Below are positions 30,420-39,382 of a stretch of 39,460 bases of DNA, piece by piece. The stretch is taken from NCBI GenBank assembly GCA_021823345.1, contig JAKAOF010000006.1, positions 1 through 39,460 on the forward strand. The letters are read 5' to 3'. The number at the start of each line of letters is the position of its first letter. Positions within the stretch are counted from its first letter, which is position 1. A program made the translations under genes and the position numbers. Source of the DNA: Thermoplasmata archaeon (lineage in GTDB: Archaea > Thermoplasmatota > Thermoplasmata > Lutacidiplasmatales > UBA184). The notes below the pieces were generated by a model, which had not been told where the DNA came from, did not search any database, and saw only the letters and a list, made by a program, of their open reading frames with translations.

Positions 30420-30564
30420 TCGCCTCTGTCTCCCCACCTTCGTGGCCTCTTCCCGCAGGAAGACCCCTTACAACGGATCCTTAGGGGGGGCAAGACCGTC
30501 CCCCGCCTCTCGGCCCGACATGGGGCGAGGGACCCCGTTGTCCACTAACGTCCCAGGGGCTGTT

Positions 30565-32754
30565 CTACAGGTGGAGTGTGGAAATGTACCCCACGAGGTT
30601 GTTCGAGACCACGAGGTAGACGAATAGGATGCTGATGGTGTTGACCACCTTGATGAGCGGGTTGATCGCCGGGCCCGCCGTGTCCTTCGTGGCATCGCCG
30701 ACCGTGTCGCCCACGACGGCGGCCTTGTGAGCATCCGAACCCTTTCCTCCGAAATGGCCCTGCTCGATCCACTTCTTCCCATTGTCCCAGGCGCCACCAC
30801 CGACGGTCATGAAGATGGCGAGGGGGAGTCCTGAGAGGATGACGCCAAAGAGCAGGCCGCTCACCGCGACGGGCCCCAGTAGGAAGCCTACGGCGAGTGG
30901 GGTCACCACAGCGATCACGGCCGGTAGTACCAGCTCACTGATCGCGGTCCGGGTGACGATGTCCACGCAGGGTCCGTACTCCGGGCGGCCCGTCCCATCC
31001 ATGATGCCCTTGATGGTCTTGAACTGGCGGCGGACCTCTTCGACCACCGACTGTGCGGCCGTTCCCACGGCGCGCATCAGGAAGGCGGTGAAGAAGAACG
31101 GAAGCATGGCACCGATGATGAGCCCGATGATGACCAGGGGCTGGTTGACGGCCAACTGCTGGAGCTGGGACGCCCCCGCCGCCGGGAACGCTGCCTGGTA
31201 ATAGGCGGCGAAGAGCACGAGGGCGGCGAGTGCCGCGGAACCCACGGCATATCCCTTGGTCACGGCCTTGGTCGTGTTTCCGACGGCGTCCAGCGGGTCG
31301 GTGATCCCCCGGGCCTCCTCGGGTAGCCGGGACATCTCGGCGATCCCGCCAGCGTTGTCCGTGATGGGTCCGAAGGCGTCGATCGAGATGATCATTCCCG
31401 TGGCGGAGAGCATCGAAGCGGCGGCCAGACCGATCCCATAGAGACCGAAGTCCGTGGCTCCCGCTGCGATGGGTGCGAAGAGATACATGACGCCATAGGC
31501 GGCGATGATGCCTCCCACGATGGCGAGCGATGGGATCAGGACGGCTTCCAGACCTACGCTCATGCCTTGGATGACCACCGGCCCGGCACCGCGTTGGGCC
31601 GATTCGGAGATGGAGTTGACCGGGCGTCGGTTGGTCCCGGTGTAGAAATCGGTGGAGAAGACGATGACCAGCATCACGATGAGCCCGGTCGCACTGGCCA
31701 CAAAGACGGCTCCCCATTCCGGGGCCATGAAGATGTAGGAGAGTACCGCGAGGCCGCCGATACCCACGATGACCGTCACGATCAACCCCTTGTAGAGGGC
31801 GCCCATGATGGAGCCTCCCTCCGACATGCGCACGAAGGGGAACGCCACGATCGTGGCCACGATCGACCACGCCGACACGATCAAGGGGAAGAGCACCGCC
31901 CAGGGCAACTGGGCCGTCACATCCGTCAGGAAGTAGGCCAAAAGCATGGTGGAAACTGCGGTCACGACGTAGGTCTCGAACAGGTCGGCCGCCATACCGG
32001 CACAGTCGCCCACGTTGTCGCCCACATTGTCCGCGATGACGGCGGGGTTCCGGGGGTCGTCTTCCGGGATCCCTGCCTCGACCTTACCCACCAGGTCCGC
32101 CCCCACGTCCGCTCCCTTGGTGTAGATCCCTCCGCCCACTCGAGCGAAGAGACTCATGAGCGAGGCCCCGAAGATGAAGCCCGCCATCTCCAGGATGTTG
32201 CCCTGGAAGCCGACATAGAAGCCGATGAGCCCGAGGAGGGCGAACCCCGCCACGGAGAGTCCGGTGACGGAACCGCTCATGAAGGCGAAGCGCATCGAAG
32301 CGTCCAACCCCTTCTCGTGGGCGGCCTTGCGTTCTTCTTCGGAGGTACCCTTCGCCTCGATCTCCCCTTGCTCGCGTGCCACGTTGGCGGTCCGGACGTT
32401 GGCCCGCACGCTGACATACATCCCGAGATAGCCGGCGAGTGCGCTCCCCACGGCTCCGGCGACGAATCCGAGGGCCATGTGGGCGCTGAAAAAGATGTCC
32501 CCGTGGGACGCCCCATATCCGTAGAGCCCGCCCAGGATCAGGATGGCGATCACGGCCCCGACGATGGCCACGGTACGGTACTCCCGCACCAGGAACGCCT
32601 CGGCCCCCTCACGGATGGCCTTGGAGATCTCCCGCATCTTGTCGGTCCCCTCGTCGCGTTGGAAAACGAGGACGGTTTCATACCCGGCATAGCCGAGGGC
32701 AAGCATCGCGGCCAGGAAGACGAAAAGCTCTACTAGGGGGACCGGAAAGGACAT
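30565..32754 (-). CDS. hppA: membrane-bound H+-translocating pyrophosphatase, K+-independent
   Basis: This ~729-residue integral membrane pyrophosphatase with about 16 helices couples PPi hydrolysis to ion pumping. The PPi/Mg site is DVGADLVGKVEAGIPEDDPRNPAVIADNVGDNVGDCAGMAADLFE; a second conserved acidic cluster is DAFGPITDNAGGIAEMSRLPEE. The subclass determinant reads GNTTKAVTKG; lysine at this position (instead of alanine) marks the K+-independent proton pumps. The C-terminal KGSDAHKAAVVGDTVGDATKDTAGPAINPLIK is typical. ATG 32754 is preferred over the tracked 32784, as it lies one base after the upstream stop. It ends a run of tightly packed minus-strand genes and may recover energy from PPi made by biosynthesis and by acetate activation. 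Confidence 0.95.
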   Translation of the reverse strand: MSFPVPLVELFVFLAAMLALGYAGYETVLVFQRDEGTDKMREISKAIREGAEAFLVREYRTVAIVGAVIAILILGGLYGYGASHGDIFFSAHMALGFVAGAVGSALAGYLGMYVSVRANVRTANVAREQGEIEAKGTSEEERKAAHEKGLDASMRFAFMSGSVTGLSVAGFALLGLIGFYVGFQGNILEMAGFIFGASLMSLFARVGGGIYTKGADVGADLVGKVEAGIPEDDPRNPAVIADNVGDNVGDCAGMAADLFETYVVTAVSTMLLAYFLTDVTAQLPWAVLFPLIVSAWSIVATIVAFPFVRMSEGGSIMGALYKGLIVTVIVGIGGLAVLSYIFMAPEWGAVFVASATGLIVMLVIVFSTDFYTGTNRRPVNSISESAQRGAGPVVIQGMSVGLEAVLIPSLAIVGGIIAAYGVMYLFAPIAAGATDFGLYGIGLAAASMLSATGMIISIDAFGPITDNAGGIAEMSRLPEEARGITDPLDAVGNTTKAVTKGYAVGSAALAALVLFAAYYQAAFPAAGASQLQQLAVNQPLVIIGLIIGAMLPFFFTAFLMRAVGTAAQSVVEEVRRQFKTIKGIMDGTGRPEYGPCVDIVTRTAISELVLPAVIAVVTPLAVGFLLGPVAVSGLLFGVILSGLPLAIFMTVGGGAWDNGKKWIEQGHFGGKGSDAHKAAVVGDTVGDATKDTAGPAINPLIKVVNTISILFVYLVVSNNLVGYISTLHL

Positions 32755-32755
32755 T

Positions 32756-33265
32756 TCACACCCGTTTACGTTCCCCCAAGGCATTTCCGGAACGTTTTAA
32801 CCTTTCCATGTCGGAAAGGAGGTGGGCGCGGACCACGAGGACCACCACCGCCAGCAGTGCGTCGACCAACGCGGTGGCAAGATAGAACGCATAATGCGCC
32901 TGGGTAAGGAAGAACACCGCTCCCGTCCCACTCGAGGTCACCTTGAGTACGACAAGGATGTCCAGGTAGGGCCGAGGATTCTCCGGCTCACGAGCCGCGA
33001 GGAAGGAACTCGCCGTGGCCCCCACCATGTAGGCGAAGGTGAAGATGAGCCACCCGCCAAAGGAGTCGGCCAGTTGGGCTGGGGTCGGAGCCGGGAGCCC
33101 GAGCGCGTTGCCGATCTGAGTGATGTCGTTGACCGCCGTTTGGGGAAATGCGACGTACAGGACACCAAAGACCAGGAACAGGATGGACAGGAGATAGAGG
33201 ATGACCGAGGAATTGCGGCAAATGGGGAACCACGGGCCCGAACTGGAAGGGGTCGGGGCACTCAT
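32756..33265 (-). CDS. four-helix membrane protein, unknown
   Basis: I do not recognise this ~169-residue protein. It has four predicted helices: SVILYLLSILFLVFGVLYVAFP, FGGWLIFTFAYMVGATASSFLA, LDILVVLKVTSSGTGAVFFLTQAHYAFYL and LATALVDALLAVVVLVVRAHLL, with a basic C-terminal tail (RLKRSGNALGERKRV). ATG 33265 overlaps the GMC oxidoreductase stop as ATGA, so the long lead in the tracked frame is not used. Its stop is one base from the hppA start. Position suggests a redox partner or membrane anchor for the GMC enzyme; this is inference. Confidence 0.75.
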   Translation of the reverse strand: MSAPTPSSSGPWFPICRNSSVILYLLSILFLVFGVLYVAFPQTAVNDITQIGNALGLPAPTPAQLADSFGGWLIFTFAYMVGATASSFLAAREPENPRPYLDILVVLKVTSSGTGAVFFLTQAHYAFYLATALVDALLAVVVLVVRAHLLSDMERLKRSGNALGERKRV

Positions 33266-35178
33266 CGGGCCGTCCATTCCTTCACCCAACTCTCCGCATT
33301 TCGCTCAGCGAGCGCAATGATGCTCACCATCGGGTTCACCTGCGGGGAACCGGGGAGCATGCTGGCGTCGGATACCGCGAGGCCTTCTTCTCCCCACACG
33401 AGCCCTCGCTCGTCGAGCACCCCGAGCGACTCTTCTCCCGCCATGCGTGCGGTCCCGAGGGGATGGAAGGCGAACAGGTGAAGTCCATCGGGTTTCAGCT
33501 CCTCCCGCTCGAAGGTTGCGACCTCAGATGCCGTCTCCAGAGGCTTTCCTGCCCCGACCGGCAGGAACACCCTCTTCGCTCCAGCCGAGAAGAGGACCCG
33601 GGCACACGTGGCCATGGCGTCCCGGATCCGCTCAGTGTCGGCCTTCCCTAACGAATAATGGACCCAGGGCCGTCCCAAGGCCTCGGTGATCAACCGACCC
33701 TCGCAATCCTCACTGATCATCCCCCCCATGATCGCCCAATGGGAGAGGGTCGGAAGGTAATTCTTGTACGCGCTCCCGAACGACGGGACCAGACCTGCCG
33801 TGCTCAATATTCCTCGCGGCTGAAACGTCGCCTCCAGGAGGGTCTTGGGTACCTGGGGCCGGATGAAGTAGGATTGGAGCACCCCTTCCCAGCCCCGGAC
33901 CTCCTCCGGCATCTCCCCGGCCACCTCAAAGGAAGGATGGATCTTGAGATGGCGACCACTGTGGGCCTCGGACCTACGGGTGCCTTTCCCGGACAAGAGG
34001 GTCGGAGTGTGCAAGGCCCCCGCGGCGATGACGACGTATTTCGCACGGACCCGCAAACCCACGGGGGGAGCCACCGTGGCTCCATGGGTGATCCGGGCCT
34101 CCACCACCCACCCTTGTCTCCGGGACGTTTCCCTTCGGACCCTCGTGACCTGGCAATGCGAGACCAGCTGGGCACCGTGGGCAAGGGCCTGCGGGAGGTA
34201 GTTGAGCGCCATGCTCTGCTTCGCATCCCGAGGACAGCCGATGACACACTCATCCGAGCCCCGGCAGCCGGGGGCGGGACGGGGGATGATCCCGTGGTCG
34301 GCGAGCCCGAGGGCCATGGCCCCCTTTTGCATGACCCGAGCGTTTCCACCCAGGATGTCCCAGGCGGGGGTCGATACCTTGAGCGTACGTTCCGCTCGCT
34401 CAAAGTAGGGTTCCAGGCGGTCGGGGGTGAACGAGGAGAGCGAGCAGTGTTGGGACCACTCCTTGACGACGGAGTTCGAGGGGCGGAAGCAGCTTCCCGA
34501 ATTGAACACGGTGGTTCCCCCGACCGCTCGAGCTTCCACGACCGTGATCACGGGACGTCCCAAGGTCGTGAGCAGTCCCGCTCCCCGGTAATGCCGGGCC
34601 ATCCGGGCCAAGGGAGCCCCTCGAAAGTTCTCTCGATTGTAGGAGCCGCCTTCCTCCAGGAGCAGGACCTTGAGGCCCGCCCGGGCGAGCACGGCTGCCG
34701 CCGGAGCCCCCCCGGCACCGGTCCCGACGATGCATACGTCACAATCGAGGTTGTGGCGTTGGCTCGTCTGGGCGGTGGACAGCGTGGGAAGCGGAGGCGA
34801 GGCGGGAGGAAGGTCGGACACCGGCGCGGGTCCCACCCCAAGAGAGGCACGGACCCGGTCGCGCGAAGTGTACGTGCCCTCAATGAGATGGCGCAGAAGT
34901 TGAAAGAGGTCCCCCGGAAGACCGGTCCGTCCCCCCATGTTCTCCAGGTGACGCGCGGCGGCTTCCGGGTCCAAGGAGAGAAGTCTGCGACCGCCAGGGG
35001 AGAAGAACGCGGACAGGTCCATCGTCCACACCGCCCCCTTGACCATCCAGCGGGCGACGGGATCCGCTCCGTGCATCAGTCGCTCGATCTCCCCGGGAAC
35101 CCCTTCCTCCAACGCCCCGGTCGAGATCGGTCCTCCCGACGGGATGAGGGTGTCGGCGATCTTCTCGAGGCCGTTCAT
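33262..35178 (-). CDS. GMC-family FAD-dependent oxidoreductase
   Basis: This ~638-residue flavoprotein is of the glucose-methanol-choline family. An N-terminal ~150-residue helical domain (GLEKIADTLIPSGGPISTGALEEGVP...) resembles gluconate dehydrogenase subunit 3 or the lead of long-chain alcohol oxidases. The FAD site is CDVCIVGTGAGGAPAAAVLARAGLKVLLLEEGG, followed by ARAVGGTTVFNSGSCFRPSN, a cysteine cluster CRGSDECVIGCPRDAKQSM, and the C-terminal FHPLGTARMAGEE...VSDASMLPGSPQVNPMVSIIALAERNAE with the catalytic His. Architecture and cysteines match the long-chain alcohol or sterol oxidase branch, so the substrate may be a lipid alcohol. ATG 35178 overlaps the SRPBCC stop (ATGA); the tracked N-terminal extension is rejected. 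Confidence 0.88.
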   Translation of the reverse strand: MNGLEKIADTLIPSGGPISTGALEEGVPGEIERLMHGADPVARWMVKGAVWTMDLSAFFSPGGRRLLSLDPEAAARHLENMGGRTGLPGDLFQLLRHLIEGTYTSRDRVRASLGVGPAPVSDLPPASPPLPTLSTAQTSQRHNLDCDVCIVGTGAGGAPAAAVLARAGLKVLLLEEGGSYNRENFRGAPLARMARHYRGAGLLTTLGRPVITVVEARAVGGTTVFNSGSCFRPSNSVVKEWSQHCSLSSFTPDRLEPYFERAERTLKVSTPAWDILGGNARVMQKGAMALGLADHGIIPRPAPGCRGSDECVIGCPRDAKQSMALNYLPQALAHGAQLVSHCQVTRVRRETSRRQGWVVEARITHGATVAPPVGLRVRAKYVVIAAGALHTPTLLSGKGTRRSEAHSGRHLKIHPSFEVAGEMPEEVRGWEGVLQSYFIRPQVPKTLLEATFQPRGILSTAGLVPSFGSAYKNYLPTLSHWAIMGGMISEDCEGRLITEALGRPWVHYSLGKADTERIRDAMATCARVLFSAGAKRVFLPVGAGKPLETASEVATFEREELKPDGLHLFAFHPLGTARMAGEESLGVLDERGLVWGEEGLAVSDASMLPGSPQVNPMVSIIALAERNAESWVKEWTAR

Positions 35179-35660
35179 GGTGGAGGCGCTTCCATGAGGC
35201 CCTTCAATTTCCGCAGCGATCCCTCGGTGTCTCGGCGCACCCGTGAACGGAGAAAGAGCCAGTCGAGGAATCGGCCCAACCCGCCGTAGGGCAACTGGTA
35301 ATGGAGGATGAACTCCATCTCGGTCCCACCGTCCTTTTCCGCGAGGACGCACCTGTCCTCGAACTCTTCAAAGGGGGCCTTGGTGGGAACGTTTCCATCC
35401 GATGGAGTGGCTTGGGTCAGACGGTCGGTAAAACGATAGGGCGGGTCCCACGTGACGACCTCCTGGACCCAACGATAGTCCTTGCGCCCGATCAACGCAT
35501 GCATCATCAACCGGGTTCCCAGACGGATGGGAGGTGGGGTCAGGTGATGTGCCTCCTTCACGGAGGCGTGCCACAGCGGGGCGTTCTCCCCTTGGGATAC
35601 GAAGTCAAAAACCTTGGTCACCGGCGCCCGGATTTCGGTATGAAACCGAAGGGTGGCCAA
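35175..35660 (-). CDS. SRPBCC/START-like lipid-binding protein
   Basis: This 161-residue protein has the helix-grip fold of SRPBCC proteins: it starts ATLRFHTEIRAPVTKVFDFVSQGENAPLWHASVKEA, continues with GTRLMMHALIGRKDYRWVQEVVTWDPPYRFTDRL, and FILHYQLPYGGLGRFLDWLFLRSRVRRDTEGSLRKLKGLME, the amphipathic closing helix. Such proteins hold hydrophobic ligands. Co-translation with the GMC oxidoreductase suggests it binds or delivers that enzyme's lipid-like substrate. The start is TTG 35660, seven bases after the thioredoxin-like stop; no in-frame ATG is close by, so the exact start is uncertain. Confidence 0.82.
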   Translation of the reverse strand: MATLRFHTEIRAPVTKVFDFVSQGENAPLWHASVKEAHHLTPPPIRLGTRLMMHALIGRKDYRWVQEVVTWDPPYRFTDRLTQATPSDGNVPTKAPFEEFEDRCVLAEKDGGTEMEFILHYQLPYGGLGRFLDWLFLRSRVRRDTEGSLRKLKGLMEAPPP

Positions 35661-35667
35661 AGGAACC

Positions 35668-35991
35668 CTACTTCGAGGCGGCCAAAAGGTCGTCCAGGTC
35701 CTGGTTGGTAAGGCCCTTCATGCTCTTACCATCCCGACGCCAGCTCTGATCACCATCTTGAAACACCATCATCGTGGGGATGATGTCCAGATGGAAGGAG
35801 TTCCAAAGCGGGTTATCCGTATCGGACACGTCCACCCAGGCCACGTTCCCGCCGAGGGCCGGCTCGCGTAGTTCGTAACGCTTGCGAAAGTCCCGACAGT
35901 AGGGGCACCAGTCGGCGCCAAAGGCCACTACCCACTTGCCCTCTCGCAGGAGCTTTTCTCCGGAGAAGTCGGCGGGCGCTAGATTCTGCAT
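35668..35991 (-). CDS. thioredoxin/glutaredoxin-like protein with CPYC
   Basis: This ~107-residue thioredoxin-fold protein has WVVAFGADWCPYCRDFRKRYELREP, with the redox pair C29-P-Y-C32 usual in glutaredoxins, and DIIPTMMVFQDGD with the cis-proline of the fold. The start ATG 35991 is 27 bases from the TATAAAT box on the minus strand, so the long tracked frame from 36378 is not real. It begins a compact run (thioredoxin, SRPBCC, GMC, membrane protein, hppA). It could keep cysteines of the GMC enzyme reduced, or be a general reductase. Confidence 0.87.
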   Translation of the reverse strand: MQNLAPADFSGEKLLREGKWVVAFGADWCPYCRDFRKRYELREPALGGNVAWVDVSDTDNPLWNSFHLDIIPTMMVFQDGDQSWRRDGKSMKGLTNQDLDDLLAASK

Positions 35992-36014
35992 GTCCCCTTG
36001 CACGCACCTACCCC

Positions 36015-36021
36015 ATTTATA
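36015..36021 (-). promoter_or_regulatory. TATA box of the thioredoxin-to-hppA run
   Basis: On the minus strand this reads TATAAAT, centred 27 bases before ATG 35991. It is the clearest promoter seen for the run of genes down to hppA, whose members overlap or nearly touch, and it implies a leaderless thioredoxin mRNA. Confidence 0.7.
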
Positions 36022-36152
36022 GGCATCACCCCACCCTGCCGAACACCTACCGAGGGTTGGTAAAAGAATCCGCGAAGCGACCCTTGGCGCCCTCGGACCT
36101 ATCGCTCGGACCTGAGGATGTTGGACGGTTGTCGGGCGTTCGGAACCTCGTT

Positions 36153-36159
36153 CATATAT
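36153..36159 (+). promoter_or_regulatory. TATA box of uvrB
   Basis: CATATAT is centred 26 bases before GTG 36182. An ATG at 36171 opens only a four-codon frame, so the spacing supports a leaderless GTG start. Confidence 0.65.
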
Positions 36160-36181
36160 CCGGCTTCGCAATGAACGGAAC

Positions 36182-38173
36182 GTGAGCTCGTTCGATATCG
36201 ACCGGACCATGAGTCCCCGGGGTGACCAGCCCCGTGCCATCTCCGAACTCGTGGCGGGTGTCCAGCGAGGAGAAGCGCACCAGACGCTCCTCGGAGTCAC
36301 CGGTTCCGGCAAGACGTTCACGATGGCGAACATCATCGCAGAACTGAACCGGCCAGCGCTCATCATCTCACCGAACAAGACCCTCGCCGCTCAACTGACG
36401 AGCGAGTTTCGTGCCCTCTTTCCTCGGAACGCGGTCGAGTATTTCGTGAGCTACTACGATTACTACCAGCCGGAGGCCTACGTGCCGGCGACCGACCTCT
36501 ACATCGAGAAGGATGCCTCCGTCAACGAGGAGATCGACCAGCTCCGACACCGGGCCACCCAGGCGCTCCTTACCCGCCGGGACGTGATCGTCGTGGCGTC
36601 GGTCAGTTGCATCTATGGCTTGGGTTCGCCCGAGGAATACCGCACCAGCATCCTCGAACTGCGGGTGGGCGACGTGATCCTCCGGCGGGATCTCCTCTCG
36701 AAGCTCGTCGCCATGCGCTACGAGCGCAACGACATGGAGCTCGATCGGGGGCGCTTCCGGGCCCGGGGGGCAACGATCGAGATCATGGACACGGTCTCCC
36801 GGGTCTATCGGATCACGTTCTCCGGGAACGTGGTCGAGGGCCTCCAGGAGCTCGACCCCACGACCCGTGAGGTCCTCCACGCGCTGGAAGCGGTCGCCCT
36901 TTTCCCCGCCACTCACTTCGTAACGCCGACCGAACGTCTCGAGCAGATCCTCGGCGAGATCCGCAAGGAAATGGCCGAACGGGTGATCGAGATGACGAAC
37001 CAGGGAAAGCCGCTCGAAGCTCAGCGACTCAAGAGCCGCACGGAGTACGATCTCGATATGATCCGGGAGACCGGGTACTGCACTGGGATCGAGAACTACT
37101 CCCGATACTTTTCCGGTCGAGCCGCCGGGGAACCCCCCTTCACCCTCTTGGACTTCTTTCCTCCCGACCGGCTCACCTTTGTCGATGAGTCCCACGTGAC
37201 CCTTCCCCAGCTCCGCGGAATGTACGAAGGCGATCGGACACGGAAGGACAATCTCGTCAACTTCGGTTGGAGACTTCCTTCGAGCCGAGACAACCGTCCG
37301 CTCAAATGGAACGAATTCCTGGCCCGGACTCCCCAAGCCATCTTCGTCTCCGCCACTCCGGGACCCATGGAGCTCAAACTGTCCAAGCAGGTGGTCGAAC
37401 AAGTGATCCGTCCGACCGGGCTCGTGGATCCACCCATCGAGGTCCGTCCCCTCGAGGGACATGTGAAGGACCTCATCGAGGAGATCCGGAAGAAGGTGGC
37501 GAAGAAGGAACGTACCCTCGTGACCACCCTCACCAAGGCGACCGCGGAAGACCTCGCGGACCACCTCGCATCCAAGGACCTCAAGGTCCGTTACCTGCAC
37601 TCCGAAGTGGAGACGCTGAAGCGGATCGAGGTGATCCGGGACCTACGGCTCGGAGTGTTCGACGTGCTCGTGGGAGTCAACCTGCTCCGGGAAGGACTGG
37701 ACCTTCCGGAAGTGGGCCTGGTAGCTATTCTGGACGCGGACAAGGAAGGGTACCTCCGGTCCGAGACCTCCCTCATCCAAACGGCCGGTAGGGCCTCGCG
37801 GAACGTGGAAGGTCGGGTGATCCTCTACGCGGACCGCATGACCGGGTCCATGCAGCGGGCCATCCAAGAGACCTCGCGCCGGCGAGCGAAACAGGTCGAG
37901 TACAACCAAGAGCACGGGATCGTTCCGGAGACCGTGATCAAGGAGGTCCGCAGCATCCTGGCGACCGGGGTGGGGGCCCCCTCGGGGGACGTTTCCGTGG
38001 CAGGACTTGGGAAGTACTGGAAGGACCGGCTCCCCCTCCTCATCGCTCACCTCGAAGAGGAGATGCGCCTCGCGGCCGAGGAGCTCAATTTCGAGGATGC
38101 CGCTCGGATCCGGGACCGGATCAGGAAGCTCGTAGAATCCGTGAACAAGGCGCCCTCTGGAAAGCCCCATTGA
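36182..38173 (+). CDS. uvrB: excinuclease ABC subunit B
   Basis: This 663-residue UvrB is the damage-verifying helicase of nucleotide excision repair. The order is normal: SPRGDQPRAISEL, Walker A GVTGSGKT (38-45), the beta-hairpin region YYDYYQPEAYVPATDLYIEKDASVNEEIDQLRHRAT, the insert with RYFSGRAAGEPPFTLLDFFPPD, FVDESHVTLPQL (DEAD-like box), PTGLVDPPIEVRP, GVNLLREGLDLPEV, QTAGRASRN, and a C-terminal UVR motif LNFEDAARIRDRIRKL that binds UvrC. UvrABC is of bacterial origin in archaea and is found in mesophilic or moderate lineages. UvrA and UvrC are not seen in this window. The GTG start is set by TATA spacing. Confidence 0.96.
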   Translation: MSSFDIDRTMSPRGDQPRAISELVAGVQRGEAHQTLLGVTGSGKTFTMANIIAELNRPALIISPNKTLAAQLTSEFRALFPRNAVEYFVSYYDYYQPEAYVPATDLYIEKDASVNEEIDQLRHRATQALLTRRDVIVVASVSCIYGLGSPEEYRTSILELRVGDVILRRDLLSKLVAMRYERNDMELDRGRFRARGATIEIMDTVSRVYRITFSGNVVEGLQELDPTTREVLHALEAVALFPATHFVTPTERLEQILGEIRKEMAERVIEMTNQGKPLEAQRLKSRTEYDLDMIRETGYCTGIENYSRYFSGRAAGEPPFTLLDFFPPDRLTFVDESHVTLPQLRGMYEGDRTRKDNLVNFGWRLPSSRDNRPLKWNEFLARTPQAIFVSATPGPMELKLSKQVVEQVIRPTGLVDPPIEVRPLEGHVKDLIEEIRKKVAKKERTLVTTLTKATAEDLADHLASKDLKVRYLHSEVETLKRIEVIRDLRLGVFDVLVGVNLLREGLDLPEVGLVAILDADKEGYLRSETSLIQTAGRASRNVEGRVILYADRMTGSMQRAIQETSRRRAKQVEYNQEHGIVPETVIKEVRSILATGVGAPSGDVSVAGLGKYWKDRLPLLIAHLEEEMRLAAEELNFEDAARIRDRIRKLVESVNKAPSGKPH

Positions 38174-38220
38174 GCCCACGAGCCTCCCGCAATGCCTATC
38201 CGGTATCGTACTATGGACGT

Positions 38221-38245
38221 AACCCGATGTACTCCCATCAGGGTT
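38221..38245. repeat. hairpin downstream of uvrB
   Basis: AACCCGATG-TACTCC-CATC(A)GGGTT can form a nine-pair stem with one bulged A. It lies 48 bases after the uvrB stop and about 105 bases before the next start. It may be a transcript-end or leader structure; no T-run follows, so it is not a typical archaeal terminator. Confidence 0.35.
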
Positions 38246-38351
38246 GCGCCACAGTGACCCGGCCCCGACCAATTGTTGAACACTCCCCGCTCGCTTTCTG
38301 GACCCCTTTGCCGTCGAGAGCGGATCGTTGCCGGGGGGGGTGGTAGCCCCC

Positions 38352-39377
38352 ATGGCCGCACCTCCGCAGGTTCCGTTCGTGTCCATCACGGGGGAGGTCA
38401 TCGTTTCGGCTCGGGGCCTGCTTAACCACCAGTCCCAGCAACACAACAACGGGGCTCCCTTCGGTATCGACACCCCGGGTACGAAGACCGGTGGGATCCA
38501 AGAAGCCATTGACTGGCTTTACAGTCACCGGAAAGGGAATAACCGGACGGCGGAGGGAGGGCACATCCGCGTCGTCGGGGACACCGTGATTCACGAGACC
38601 GTCCGCATCCCCATCTGGCCCGGTTTGCTGTTCGAGGCCGACCATATCATCGTGGCGATGCCGAGCGGGGATGGCATCCTCGTCGGCTACGACTACAAGG
38701 AACTGGGGGACATCATCATCGGGGGGAGCGTCATTTCCATCCGGGTGCTCGACGGCCCGATCACGGGGAACCGGGGACCGGGACTGCCCCATTACTCAAG
38801 CCAGGGTACGAGCGGCCTCCACGTGAGGCAGCTCGACGGAGGACGGATCGACATCGGGATGGTCCGTTTCTTCACTCGGTATGGCATCTACATGGACGGG
38901 TTCGACGAACAGGACGCACACGCGGCCTGCATTGACAACCTGATCCTCGTCAATGCCTTCACCTCGAACGGGGTGGGGCTGCGGACGCGCAGCAACTCGA
39001 GCCCCCAGGGAAGCTTCTGCGGAGGTAACCGGTTCGTCCTCGGTCACTTCCTCGGAAACTATTACGGCATCTTGATGGACGCCGACACCGATGACTCCGG
39101 ACGCTTGCTGTTCACGAACCCGACCAGCATCAACAATCACCTGTTCGCGACCGTCGAGGATTCGATCGTGTTGATGGCGCCCCAACCGCCCCCTGATGCC
39201 GCCGACGTGGTCATCAACTCCACGGCGTGCTTCTTCGTGCTCAATGCCAAGGTGGCGGAACTTCGAGGGGACCAGAACGTCCTCATCATGCCGGGAGTGG
39301 AGCGGCTCAAGCGCGTGAACCCGAGCGATCACAATGTCATCGCCACCCCCACCATGCGTCCGGGAGGCTTCTTCTAG
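38352..39377 (+). CDS. right-handed beta-helix-like protein
   Basis: This ~341-residue protein has a pectate-lyase/tailspike-like opening (GIDTPGTKTGGIQEAIDWLYSHRKGNNRTAEGGHIRVVGDTVIHETVRIPIWPGLLFEADH) followed by repeated short strands rich in Gly, Asn, Ile and Val (GYDYKELGDIIIGGSVISIRVL, GRIDIGMVRFFTRYGIYMDGF, NRFVLGHFLGNYYGILMDAD). This fits a parallel beta-helix. No catalytic motif or signal peptide is evident. It may be a surface or virus-derived spike-like protein or a carbohydrate-active protein. ATG 38352 is preferred over TTG 38328; no TATA at the usual spacing supports either. Family not identified with certainty. Confidence 0.65.
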   Translation: MAAPPQVPFVSITGEVIVSARGLLNHQSQQHNNGAPFGIDTPGTKTGGIQEAIDWLYSHRKGNNRTAEGGHIRVVGDTVIHETVRIPIWPGLLFEADHIIVAMPSGDGILVGYDYKELGDIIIGGSVISIRVLDGPITGNRGPGLPHYSSQGTSGLHVRQLDGGRIDIGMVRFFTRYGIYMDGFDEQDAHAACIDNLILVNAFTSNGVGLRTRSNSSPQGSFCGGNRFVLGHFLGNYYGILMDADTDDSGRLLFTNPTSINNHLFATVEDSIVLMAPQPPPDAADVVINSTACFFVLNAKVAELRGDQNVLIMPGVERLKRVNPSDHNVIATPTMRPGGFF

Positions 39378-39382
39378 AGGCC

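Noticed and set aside
35179-35352. N-terminal extension of the GMC oxidoreductase
   Set aside because: It overlaps the SRPBCC gene in another frame; the ATGA junction at 35175-35178 gives the natural start.
35992-36378. Long N-terminal extension of the thioredoxin-like frame
   Set aside because: It would run through the TATA box and into uvrB; the TATA-to-ATG spacing supports 35991.
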